DNA from: Kappaphycus alvarezii
Taxonomy: Eukaryota; Rhodophyta; Florideophyceae; Gigartinales; Solieriaceae
Direction: 5' to 3'
NCBI GenBank assembly: GCA_002205965.3
Contig: NADL03000773.1
Coordinates: forward strand, 62,001-126,000
DNA: 64,000 bases
In this document: piece after piece, positions 56,070-64,000 of the stretch
How positions within the stretch are numbered: the first letter of the stretch is position 1
Layout: the number at the start of each line of letters is the position of its first letter
Program-made: the position numbers and the translations under genes
Notes under the pieces: model-generated
What the model saw: the letters and a program-made list of their open reading frames with translations, nothing else
What the model was told of the DNA's origin: nothing
Databases searched by the model: none

Positions 56070-57601
56070 TGTTAGGCGCAGATTTTTTTTTGTCGCCGTC
56101 ATCTACAGACCTTCAGTTTACTGTACTACCTATCCTTGTCCAAATTTGCTTATAGTTCCGGTCCTCCCTCGTCCTCCCTGAACCTCGCTTATCATTACCG
56201 CGGTCCTCTCCAAATTTACTTCCATTTTATCTAGATATTTTTACACTGTATCCACCCCTCTGAATCGATCCCGAATTAAGTTCTTTTTCCCTTTTTGCTT
56301 ACCTCCTCCTCCAAAATCTTTTTTTTGAGACAAAGGGCGCAAATGCACTACTACAAAAATCCCTTGCAGATTTATTTTACCTATTTCTAATCTATAGAAC
56401 CTGCCCCGGGAGCCTATTTAAACACCTTTATTCCAAGTCTTAAACGCTCCCGATCATTTTGCTCAGCACTCCTGTCCCCCTACACACCCCGCTCACCCCT
56501 TTTACAGAAACATGACGTCAAATCGCCCCTCTGTCCCTATCTCCAAAAACCGCCCTTCCCGTCCCATCAATGGCCTTCGTCTCGCCGCCTACGGGCCAAC
56601 CGATGCCGACGACTACATCCGGCGTCAAACAAAGAAGAAAATCATCGAGTTCGTTCGCCGCCTCTTCATAGAAGAAGAGGCGAGGGAGGTAAGTGAGGAT
56701 GAGACTGAGAAAGTCGAGGAGGAGAGCGGGGAGTCCTTCGAGGAATGATTAGCCCCTGAGCTAGTGTACGAGACTCAGGGGAAAGAGGATGAGGTTAAAG
56801 AGGAGGATGAGGTTGAAGAGGAGGATGAGGATGAGGATGAGGATGAAGAGGAGGATGAGGATGAGGATGAGGATGAGGATGAGGATGAAGAGGAGGAAGA
56901 AAAGGATGACGAGGACGAGGACGAGTTGGAGGAGGGAAATGGGGGCATGGAAAGTGTTTTACTGGTGGGGCCTGGACTGGAGAGTATGGATCAAGTGGTG
57001 CCGACGCTGGAACCGGATGGAGATATCTTTAGTAGTTTAGATATCTCCCAGGAGGGAATAGAGAGCTGTGAGCCATTCGCAGATATTTGTGGGGACTGCT
57101 TGGACAGCATGGATATTTTAGAGGAGTTGTTTGGATCTGATTTAGAGAATGGGAAATAAGAGGACCTCATTGATTGTTAGTTTCTTAAGTATCTTTTGTT
57201 TAGAGTATATCATCCACACAAATTGTTTGTATGCATTTCCTGGTACCTTCTGTAGTTTTGTTCGGACTTTAGGGGTAGCCAAAAGTCTATATAAGCTGAG
57301 TAAACCGCTTCCTCATGGAGAGGTCAAGCAAGTTGGCAGACAACTTCAAGCCAAGTCCAGAGTAGTAGGAAGTTGAGAGTCAACTTCAGACCCAAGAAGC
57401 ATTTATTTTACCCTAGTCACTAAGCATAGGTGGTAGACCCTGCCCCTTCCATACTTGCTTGTAGCCCATTCAACTGTCTTCCCTATACACTCCTTTTCGT
57501 TCGTTCAACTATACCACGGTAGCACTTTTGTCGCTTGCAACACCTCCTTCTTGGGGTGGTTGATTCTGAATATCTCTTCTCCCGACGATTTACCCCTATC
57601 A
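56070..57601 (+). mobile_element. solo LTR 2 encoding an acidic protein
   Basis: 1532 bp from TGTTAGGCGC to CCCCTATCA, with target duplication AGGAC at 56065-56069 and 57602-57606. It has the same organisation as 17325-18765: upstream noncoding region with conserved ATCTAGATATTT, acidic-protein ORF, then the 430-bp 3' part shared with the Ty3 LTRs. A TATTTAAA at 56415-56422, about 90 bases before the ATG, could serve the ORF. A second TATATAA at 57288-57294 probably serves the element RNA. Confidence 0.9.
56512..57159 (+). pseudogene. LTR-encoded acidic protein, copy 2 (one in-frame TGA)
   Basis: 216 codons including the stop, interrupted only by TGA at 56746-56748. N-terminal conserved region: RPSVPISKNRPSRPINGLRL, AAYGPTDADDYIRR and KKIIEFVRRLFIEEEA. 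After the TGA (context TGA TTA) come LAPELVYE, a Glu/Asp run of about 45 residues encoded by GAGGAT repeats, MDQVVPTLEPDGDIFSSLDI, and an end SMDILEELFGSDLENGK, stop TAA. Copy 1 has Trp at the TGA. The D-I-F-S-S-L-D-I and D-I-L-E-E-L-F patterns resemble acidic activation segments; an RNA- or chromatin-directed role is equally open. The only copy with an uninterrupted frame apart from one stop. Confidence 0.8.
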
Positions 57602-57671
57602 AGGACCATTCAATACAGATATATTTTTGTATGGCATTTCCTCAGCAGTTCATATGGCTCCAACATGTTGG

Positions 57672-58150
57672 TGTCGGATCAAATATTATCTCGCAGAAGT
57701 AATTGAATACTGTAATGGGTGGTCTGTTCATGACATCACCCTGCTCACCATCTCTCTCTTAGAAAGTCCTTTTTATTTCCTCTCCTCCAAATACACTTTT
57801 GTGTTGCACGTTGAATCAATGCATGCCGACTCCCGCTACGGAAATTCTCATCAATTCTATGTAGTATATAAGTGGCTCATCTTATGTATGGGGACAGCAG
57901 AGAGAAAAATGATAAAAAGTAAAAAGGGGTATTAACGTCCAGACTACCAAACTACTCATCTGGGTAGTCAACTACGGGGAGCGTGCAATCCATGCTGGGC
58001 ACAGTACTGATACCGGCAGTGATCAAGCACCCCGGGCTCGGTTAATATGCTCGCGTTGAGCGACACTGGCCAGTTTGCACAGCGAGCAGGTTAGCAAGCC
58101 AACATGTCGTCAAATCCTGATATTGATCGATTTAAGAAGAGTCTCCCTCA
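57672..58150 (+). repeat. 5' LTR of copia element (contains the gag start)
   Basis: Starts TGTCGGATCAAATATT and probably ends CCCTCA at 58150, directly before a primer-binding-like TGGCGCC. The gag ATG (58104) lies 47 bases before the LTR end, as in yeast Ty1, where gag also begins inside the LTR. A plausible TATA region is GTAGTATATAAGTGG at about 57860. The match to the 3' copy stops at 58143. Confidence 0.7.
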
Positions 58151-59273
58151 TGGCGCCTCCAACGAAGACAAGAATACGTTTGCTGTGTACTCCTAAAGTA
58201 TCTACAAAGAGAAAAACTGGAAAGACAGTGATTTATCGGGATAATTCGCAGACGATTTCTCATCGTTTACAAAAGAAGACCTCACAAATTTGGATACTGA
58301 TGCTCGTCGACAGCTCCGAAACCATTTACGTACTAATGGAGTTTACGTTCGAAAGGGGAGTAACATACTTATTGCTGACGCTTTATTGGAAGCAGTACAG
58401 AACGAGCTGACTTGGCTGACGGATGAGGTACCTGGTACTATCGATGCATCCCAGAATGTACACGAAAAACAGGCCCGCAACTTATCGGGCAGAACGAATC
58501 TTACAAATGAGACAGGAAGAATTTCAGCTTCTTCAATTTCGTTCAATTTATTTAAAGCCTACCATGGAGATTCTGACCGCTATAACGGGGATACCGGGGA
58601 CAACTTCGACAGAAAATACGCAATTTTTACAGAACGCTGTGAGCAAATTGCTATCAATGATGATAAGAGACGACGAGCCTTCTCCATTATGTTATGTGGA
58701 AACGCACGCCAATACTATTTCGATTCCTGAAGAAACAAAGGATTTTGCCTGGAGGAATTGGTTGAGATGACAAAAGCACGATTCCAGACAGCTGAGCGGC
58801 TGAGAGCTTTATTAAGAGAGTGGGACAGTATGACGTTGGAAAATTTAATGGGTTTAAACAATGGAAAATCTGCTATAGAGTGTCTCGACATACTCATTAA
58901 TCGATTACAGGACATTAGTTCATCATTGCCGAAAGAGTATCGCAATGATACCATCTTACGAAACAAGCTTCTAAATGCTACCAAGGATGTGAGTGAGTGT
59001 AGTCCTTCTTACTTCAAACCAGCGGACACCCTGCAAGGCGTTATTGCTGATTTACATGCGTCCCTTGCTTCTTGCAAAACCAAGACGGAGGTTCTATTGA
59101 ATACAACCGAAAAAATAGACGCCATGTTTGTGGACAGGAGGTACCGTAACAAAAACAAATCAAACAAGAGTACATGCTTTGTATGTAAGAATGAGGTCTG
59201 TTGGTCCAGTAACCATACAAAGGCCGAGCGACTCCGTGCTCTTAAGCGTAACAAATCCTATAAGAAAATATAG
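58104..59273 (+). pseudogene. gag: Gag of copia element (stop-riddled, in frame)
   Basis: The frame from the ATG at 58104 (MSSNPDIDRFKKSLPHG) stays open apart from TAA 58194, TAA 58242 and TGA 58728, ending TAG at 59271. There are no frameshifts. It shows a helical capsid-like region (TDARRQLRNHLRTNGVYVRK, FNLFKAYHGDSDRYNGDT) and a knuckle CFVCKNEVCWSSNH near 59175. In fungal copia Gags this reads C-x-x-C-x-x-x-x-C-W...H. The first two stops fall where glutamine would fit (AVYS-stop-SIYKEKNW; DLSG-stop-FADDF). It would form the particle. Confidence 0.8.
58151..58168 (+). promoter_or_regulatory. primer-binding site candidate of copia element
   Basis: TGGCGCCTCCAACGAAGA follows the proposed LTR end without a gap. 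TGG pairs with a tRNA CCA tail. It is also read as gag codons, as in Ty1. Confidence 0.5.
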
Positions 59274-59744
59274 GCTTACTTCAAGGAGTAACTTGATGAT
59301 AGTTCTTCTTCTAGTTGCGACTCGTCAGAGTAGTGCGACTGCATGGACTAAATGGAAAACATCACCCCTAGTATTACTACTTTTAATATTGACTGTGATT
59401 GTGACTCTAGCGGATGTGACCTTTTGCCAGCATCTGGTGTTGACGACATTAATAATGTCTCCTCATTTGTAGCACACCTAAAAGAATCTACGGCAATTCT
59501 TGCTATGACTTCGGCTGTCTAACGCCCCAAGAGATACTCTGGAGAACACTTCTATGGCGTCATGGTAGACTCGGGATGTGCCCGTGGTAGTACTGGCGGA
59601 AAAGCACAATATGACGAATACTGTCGTAACACAGGGATTTAACCTAATATTGACTCATCGAACACTGCCACAGTTTCGTTTGGTAAGTGATCTGCTCATT
59701 CACTGGGAATTGCTACTGTGTAATTTCCTTTCAACGGTGTAGTA
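59274..59744 (+). pseudogene. copia aspartic protease region (stop-riddled)
   Basis: The same frame as gag continues through TAA 59289, TAG 59331, TAA 59349, TAA 59520, TAA 59640, TGA 59688 and TAA 59721. The active site is HFYGVMVDSGCARGSTGG near 59548 with D-S-G intact; TATVSFGK follows. Most stops sit where a single C-to-T change in a glutamine codon would create them. It would process the polyprotein; not translatable under the standard code. Confidence 0.75.
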
Positions 59745-60900
59745 ATGCATTTTACTGCGCATATAACAGATGAGGACGTCCCAATTCTGCTTGGGCTCAA
59801 GGATATAGACCGGCTTGGATTATACTACCATAACATCACGGAGAAACTTTTCAAGGTCCACTCTGGAACATCCGTTGATATAGAACGAGAGTTTGGACAC
59901 GCTGTTATACAGTGGAACCCTGTCTCTAACTGCTTCTATACTCATTGTGAACTTCGGAGATTACACAGGCGTTTCGGTCACCCTACCGCCGTCAAACTAA
60001 CAAAATTATTAGAAAGGGTAGACATTGATCAAGTGGATCATAGCACTCGCACTGAATTGGACGAAATTACAAGGACATGTATACCATGCCAAAAATACGC
60101 CCAGAAGCTAAGACGCTTCAAGTTCACGATAAGGGATGACAAGACATTCAACCAAAGTGTGTTCTTTGATATATATATTATTTATCAAACAAGCCGGTAC
60201 TTCATGTTTTCGATGAGTCAGCTAGATATCAGTCAGCACGGTGGTTGCCGTCTGTGACTTCTGCATCTATATGGCGAGCCCTTAGACTATGCTGGATTGA
60301 CACCTACTTGGGTCCTCCTGACCTCATCACGTACGATGCAGGCAAACAGTTTGTATCAGCTGCTTTTCAAGCAAAGTCAGACATGCTACACATCAACACA
60401 AACCATATTCCTGTTGAATCACCCAATTCGTTGACTTATGTTGAAAGATACCACGTACCACTTCGAAAAGCGTACTGGTTGATCAAAGAAGAGGCTCCTA
60501 CCCTCGATGACGAGGCTGCCTTACAGATGGCTATGAAAGCTTTCAATGATTCTGTTGGTCCTGACGGGCTAGTTCCTACTTTATTGGTTTATGGGGCGTT
60601 ACCCCGTCTTGGACTTCCAAATGAAAAACCGACTGGTACTATGTTTCAAAGGGCTGATTCTTTAAAGTCAGCTACCAATGAGATTAATAAGCACTTCGCT
60701 ACAAGGACAGTTAAGGAAGCTTTGTCTTCAAGAAACGGGCCCGATACCTCAGATATTCATACAGCACCTATTGGTTCTCATGTGTTGGTTTACAGGCCTA
60801 AATAGGATAAGTGGGAAGGTCCGTACGCTTTACTTTGCATAGATGGAGAAACCTGCAGTGTCGTACTGCCCCATGGACCTACTCCATTCCGAAGCACTGT
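59745..60900 (+). pseudogene. copia integrase
   Basis: Pre-integrase zinc module: HCELRRLHRRFGHPTAVKL near 59944 (His pair) and CIPCQK near 60080. Core: FFDIYII near 60160 (first Asp), a frameshift near 60240, then YDAGKQFVSAAF near 60333 (second Asp) and YVERYHVPLRKAY near 60438 (Glu). AFNDSVGPDGLVPTLLVYGA near 60540 is a hallmark of fungal copia elements. A TAG at 60803 interrupts VYRPK and DKWEGPY. The catalytic triad is complete across the frame change. Confidence 0.85.
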
Positions 60901-60901
60901 T

Positions 60902-61860
60902 TTGAAACGTTTCTTATTACCACGTTCCCACACTAGCCGCCCTAACTCTGATTTGAGCAATGAGTTTGCTGAAGTAATGGCTGCGACCGTTACGCCGCAA
61001 TCATCTAATAATGACCGTTTTAAACACTTCCGTAAGAAAGAGATGGACGGGCTCATATCTATCGGCGTTTTTAAACTTGTACCAGAATCTGAAGCTGCAG
61101 TCCGTCGTACTTATGGAAGCCGGTTTGTTGATGAATTGAAATATGAAGGCCTCCCTGAAGCATATGAAAAGTCTAGATTGATTGTGCAAGCATTTAATGA
61201 TTCGGAACATAATTTACTCACATACGCCCCTACAGTAAAACGCGCTTCTCAGCGTCTACTACTTGCTCTCTGTGCTATTAATCCAGAAATTCAAATTTTC
61301 TCCCGTGACGTATCGCAGGCATACACACAATCAAAGAGCTTAATTAATTTGCATATCTAAGTAAGGCCTCCTGCTGTGCTAGGATATCCGGAAGGGACAC
61401 TTCTTTACATTTTGAAGCCACTATACGGTATACCAGAGGTTGGCACACACTGGTTCACAACCTACTTCAATCACCACACTGAAGTGCTGCGCATGAAGCC
61501 ATCTACGTATGATCGGGGGGAAATTTGGGGTGTTTTTAATGCATGAAAAATATGGTCAGCTGTTCCCTAAGGGATGTCGTGATGGTAAAGGCTTACAATG
61601 TAAAGGGTTGGCGGGAAGTTGTGATCGGTGCTTTATGTTTTTTCCACACATCAAGAGTTATGATAAAAAAACCGGCCGAAGGGATTCACATGTCTACAGA
61701 CTGACGATTCATTGAATGGTGGGAACTCTACTTTTGCTGAATTGGAGCAACAGGCTAGTTCCCGATTTAAATCGAAAGTGGCTCAGTACCTCGACAAAAT
61801 TGGCACACTAAGGTTTAATGGTGCACTCATCACTAAGGAAAACCGCTCATAAACATTGAA
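60902..61860 (+). pseudogene. copia reverse transcriptase (decayed)
   Basis: SRLIVQAFNDSEHNLLTYAP near 61170, then VKRASQRLLLALCAINPEIQ and FSRDVSQAYTQS near 61300 (first catalytic Asp). After TAA 61358 come VRPPAVLGYPEGTLLYILKP and LYGIPEVGTHWFTTYF. From about 61515 the frame is lost; QTDDSLNGGNSTFAELEQQ near 61700 carries what corresponds to the YxDD box (TDDS here), in another frame. Two TAA codons near 61850-61868 flank TLN / PDNIGKMNTL. Inactive. Confidence 0.8.
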
Positions 61861-61882
61861 TTAACCTGATAATATTGGAAAA

Positions 61883-62634
61883 ATGAATACATTGGATGAC
61901 ACAGAAATTTCTAAGTCTGATTTTATCTCACAGAGAGCTCGAGGCTCCTATATGGCTGCAGTTTGTAGACCAGATGTATCATTTGGATTTGCTATAGCAT
62001 CTCAAGTGACAGATCCTGATTTATCAGCGGTGAAGGAAATAAATAAGTACATAAGAGCCTGCATGAAAACCCCTGTATTGGTCTAAGAATTGTGAAATTG
62101 GACAAGAATTCTCTATCGATTTCAGTTTTTGTTGACGCCAGCTTTGCTAAAAATAGCGACATGAGTTCACAAATAGGTATGCTGGTCACGCTTATGAATT
62201 CTACTTGGAAAGCCTACATCATACATTACTCGAGTACTAAGGCAAAGTTCGTTGCTCAGAGCGTGTTGGCGGCTGAGTTATTTGCGATGGTCTACGGATT
62301 CGACATTCTAGAACAATCCGATTTACACTGAGCTCAATTTTTGGGAGAATCGTTCCGCTTCAGATTTATTACTGATTCTAACAGCCTTTACGACTGCATG
62401 GTAAGAATCAACTCTACTACAGAAAAGAGACTTTTAATTGATCTATCCCTGTTGATGCAGTCATACGAACGAAGAGAGATCACGCATGTGTTCTGGATTC
62501 CAACCCATCAGAATCCTGCTGATGCCCTAACCAAAGGAAACCCTGAGCCAGCCCTAGCACAGATGATGAAAGACAATATGCTTCAATTAAGCCCAAGCGC
62601 ATGGGTTGATAGAGCAAGGCCTGACTGTGCCTGA
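61883..62634 (+). pseudogene. copia RNase H
   Basis: RARGSYMAAVCRPDVSFGFA (61939 on) is the connection region. After a frameshift near 62086 comes ISVFVDASFAKNSDMSSQIG near 62116 (first Asp) and STKAKFVAQSVLAAELFAMV near 62236 (catalytic Glu). A TGA at 62329 is followed by FRFITDSNSLYDCMVR near 62360 (Asp) and FWIPTHQNPADALTKG near 62493 (final Asp). It ends TGA at 62634, 32 bases before the 3' LTR. All catalytic acids are present. Confidence 0.85.
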
Positions 62635-62666
62635 TGGCATTTCTGCTCTATTTGAAAATCCCCGAG

Positions 62667-63137
62667 TGTCGGATCAAATATTATCTCGCAGAAGTAATTG
62701 AATACTGTAATGGGTGGTCTGTTCATGACATCACCCTGCTCACCATCTCTCTCTTAGAAAGTCCTTTTTATTTCCTCTCCTCCAAATACACTTTTGTGTT
62801 GCACGTTGAATCAATGCGTGCCGACTCCCGCTACGGAAATTCTCATCAATTCTATGTAGTATATAAGTGGCTCATCTTATGTATGGGGACAGCAGAGAGA
62901 AAAATGATAAAAAGTAAAAAGGGGTATTAACGTCCAGACTACCAAACTACTCATCTGGGTAGTCAACTACGGGAGCGTGCAATCCATGCTGGGCACAGTA
63001 CTGATACCGGCAGTGATCAAGCACCCCGGGCTCGGTTAATATGCTCGCGTTGAGCGACACTGGCCAGTTTGCACAGCGAGCAGGTTAGCAAGCCAACATG
63101 TCGTCAAATCCTGATATTGATCGATTTAAGAAGAGTC
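62667..63137 (+). repeat. 3' LTR of copia element, truncated and fused
   Basis: Near-identical to 57672-58143 (one substitution, one single-base gap). It includes the gag start (ATG 63098) and 13 codons. The match breaks at 63137, seven bases before the expected LTR end. The ORF that begins in the LTR then reads into Ty3 sequence for 69 codons in total, a chance fusion. Confidence 0.85.
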
Positions 63138-63480
63138 GCGTATTTCACGCGGTAGTCTCCTGCTACAAATGGATTTGGATGAGTGGCCGAACATTGCCCC
63201 CTTACTGCATCACTACAAAGCGCACTAAACAATTCTCTATTCGGTCATTGCGCAGAAGTGGCCCCTGTTACGTTATTTTACCGGAACGGGCCCCTCTCTA
63301 CCGATAAGTACGTTTATACGATCATGTCAATGTGTACCGGTCACGGTGACACATTTGCAGCGCGAACAGCCCCAAAATGTGGACGCACTTACGCAGAAGG
63401 TTTCCGAGGTAGACCTGGTCGCACAAGAATGAAAAATGTATACATCGTAATAGAGAACGTTCCGGTGCTGCATTCTGTGA
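63138..63480 (+). pseudogene. Ty3 integrase fragment (element 1 group)
   Basis: RVFHAVVS then, in a shifted frame, LQMDLDEWPNIAPLL match VFRAVVSELQMELDEWPNLV of Ty3 element 1 (6005-6065). YFTGTGPS corresponds to SFTGM there. The fragment starts exactly at the copia LTR break. Downstream (KYVYTIMSMCTGHGDTF and on) the match becomes unclear. Confidence 0.65.
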
Positions 63481-64000
63481 GAAGCTAGCCAACTTCAGTG
63501 AAAGGAACTTATTCCTTGTTGCGTGAGAGGGATTTCATGCCGACAAGAAGCTCAGCCTAGGGTAGCGGGGCCCGCGTCGAGTTGTTACGTTTTTGAATGA
63601 TTGCGTTTATCCAGCAGGGACCAGATGCAGTCCTGACAAACTTGTAAAGGCTAAAGTTGGACAAGGTTAATGCGCAGTGCGGTATCGCTGTCATCTTTGA
63701 GTTGACTACTGAAAGACTAGTTGCTGTCTGCGGAAAGGCGAAACATTTATCAAGACTGAAATATAACAATAAAAGAACAACCAGGCAGGCATGACCGGAG
63801 CTCAAAGTCAAGATCCAAGGGGGGAAAAGGTTTGGTGCTTTAAAGGTTATAGGTACTGACGGCTGTTGCCGGAGAGGGACGAGGTATATATACGCGCTAA
63901 GAACTAGCGGGTTTGTAATTCTGTTTGTTGCAAACCTAGTGGACGTTGATTATTCGAGACTTTTAGGACATGAATGCGTTGATATCAGTACGCACGCAAT
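63481..64000. other. unassigned, possible LINE end
   Basis: A minus-strand ORF (63811-63557) has a faint resemblance to LINE ends, not enough to call. GGGGAAAAGGTTTGGTGCTT at 63818 resembles the start of the short dispersed module. TATACGCGCTAAGAACTAGCGG near 63885 resembles TATACGGCTAAGAACTAACCGG near 8277. No gene is recognised. Confidence 0.3.

Larger units (their letters stand above)
57672..63137 (+). mobile_element. Ty1/copia element
   Basis: LTRs at 57672-58150 and 62667-63137 differ, over their shared 471 bp, by one substitution and one single-base gap as far as I can see. The order gag, protease, integrase, RT, RNase H is diagnostic of Ty1/copia. The Gag knuckle and the integrase motif DAGKQFVSAAF with GPDGLVPTLLVYGA match the style of fungal copia elements (family knowledge from memory). 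The right end is abnormal: the 3' LTR lacks about the last 7 bases and joins a Ty3 integrase fragment, so no target duplication can be seen. Confidence 0.9.

Noticed and set aside
58104..60257. Firm call that UAA/UAG encode glutamine in this organism
   Set aside because: The young Ty3 element has gag, protease and pol frames with about 36 CAA/CAG glutamines and no in-frame TAA/TAG, and the pogo transposase segments likewise use only CAA/CAG. C-to-T decay explains the copia and Harbinger pattern without a new code. Kept only as a finding to test.
63098..63307. A 69-codon ORF starting MSSNPDIDRFKKS as a gene
   Set aside because: It is the copia gag start in the 3' LTR running by chance into an unrelated frame of Ty3 integrase sequence.

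Overview
This is eukaryotic, repeat-dominated DNA. I see no intact host gene, no rRNA and no confident tRNA. Almost everything recognisable is a transposable element or its remains. The Ty1/copia element has a Gag knuckle and an integrase style that I associate with fungi, while two decayed Ty3 families have an RNase H/integrase style I associate with chytrids and oomycetes. A fungus, perhaps early-diverging, is the best guess, but this is inference from remembered family style.

Layout. 1-8.2 kb: a decayed LINE on the minus strand (LINE A), split by a nested Ty3/gypsy element (1706-7103, 5-bp target duplication AACGT). 8.3-9.8 kb: a second LINE 3' end and unassigned GC-rich sequence. 9781-17262: a full-length, young Ty3/gypsy element on the minus strand. 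Its 719-bp LTRs look identical, its target duplication is GTACT, and it has gag, protease, RT/RNase H and integrase plus two tandem copies of an unfamiliar domain at the end of pol. 17325-18765: a solo LTR with its own target duplication that encodes a highly acidic protein. 18.8-25.8 kb: LINE fragments around a decayed Ty3 element (20.9-24 kb). 26.8-29.4 kb: an unclassified repeat and a Harbinger-type element with two convergent genes. 30.4-33.1 kb: hAT and pogo/Tigger transposase remnants. 33.2-48 kb: an AT-rich stretch almost free of coding signal. 48-50.2 kb: more of the unclassified repeat and a third, minus-strand LTR encoding the acidic protein. 50.9-53.1 kb: a second convergent two-gene Harbinger-like element. 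55.9-57.6 kb: a minisatellite interrupted by another acidic-protein solo LTR (target duplication AGGAC). 57.7-63.1 kb: a Ty1/copia element whose gag starts inside its LTR, running into a broken Ty3 integrase fragment. 63.5-64 kb: unassigned.

The most unusual content is an LTR family related to the LTRs of the young Ty3 element. Its long members (1441 and 1532 bp) carry a complete sense ORF for an acidic protein of about 215 residues. The accessory domain duplicated downstream of integrase in the young Ty3 element is the second candidate for something undescribed. In two unrelated elements (copia gag-protease and a Harbinger accessory gene), long open frames are broken almost only by TAA/TAG. 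This could be CpA-biased decay or, less likely, stop-codon reassignment. Coordinates of decayed domains are approximate to tens of bases.
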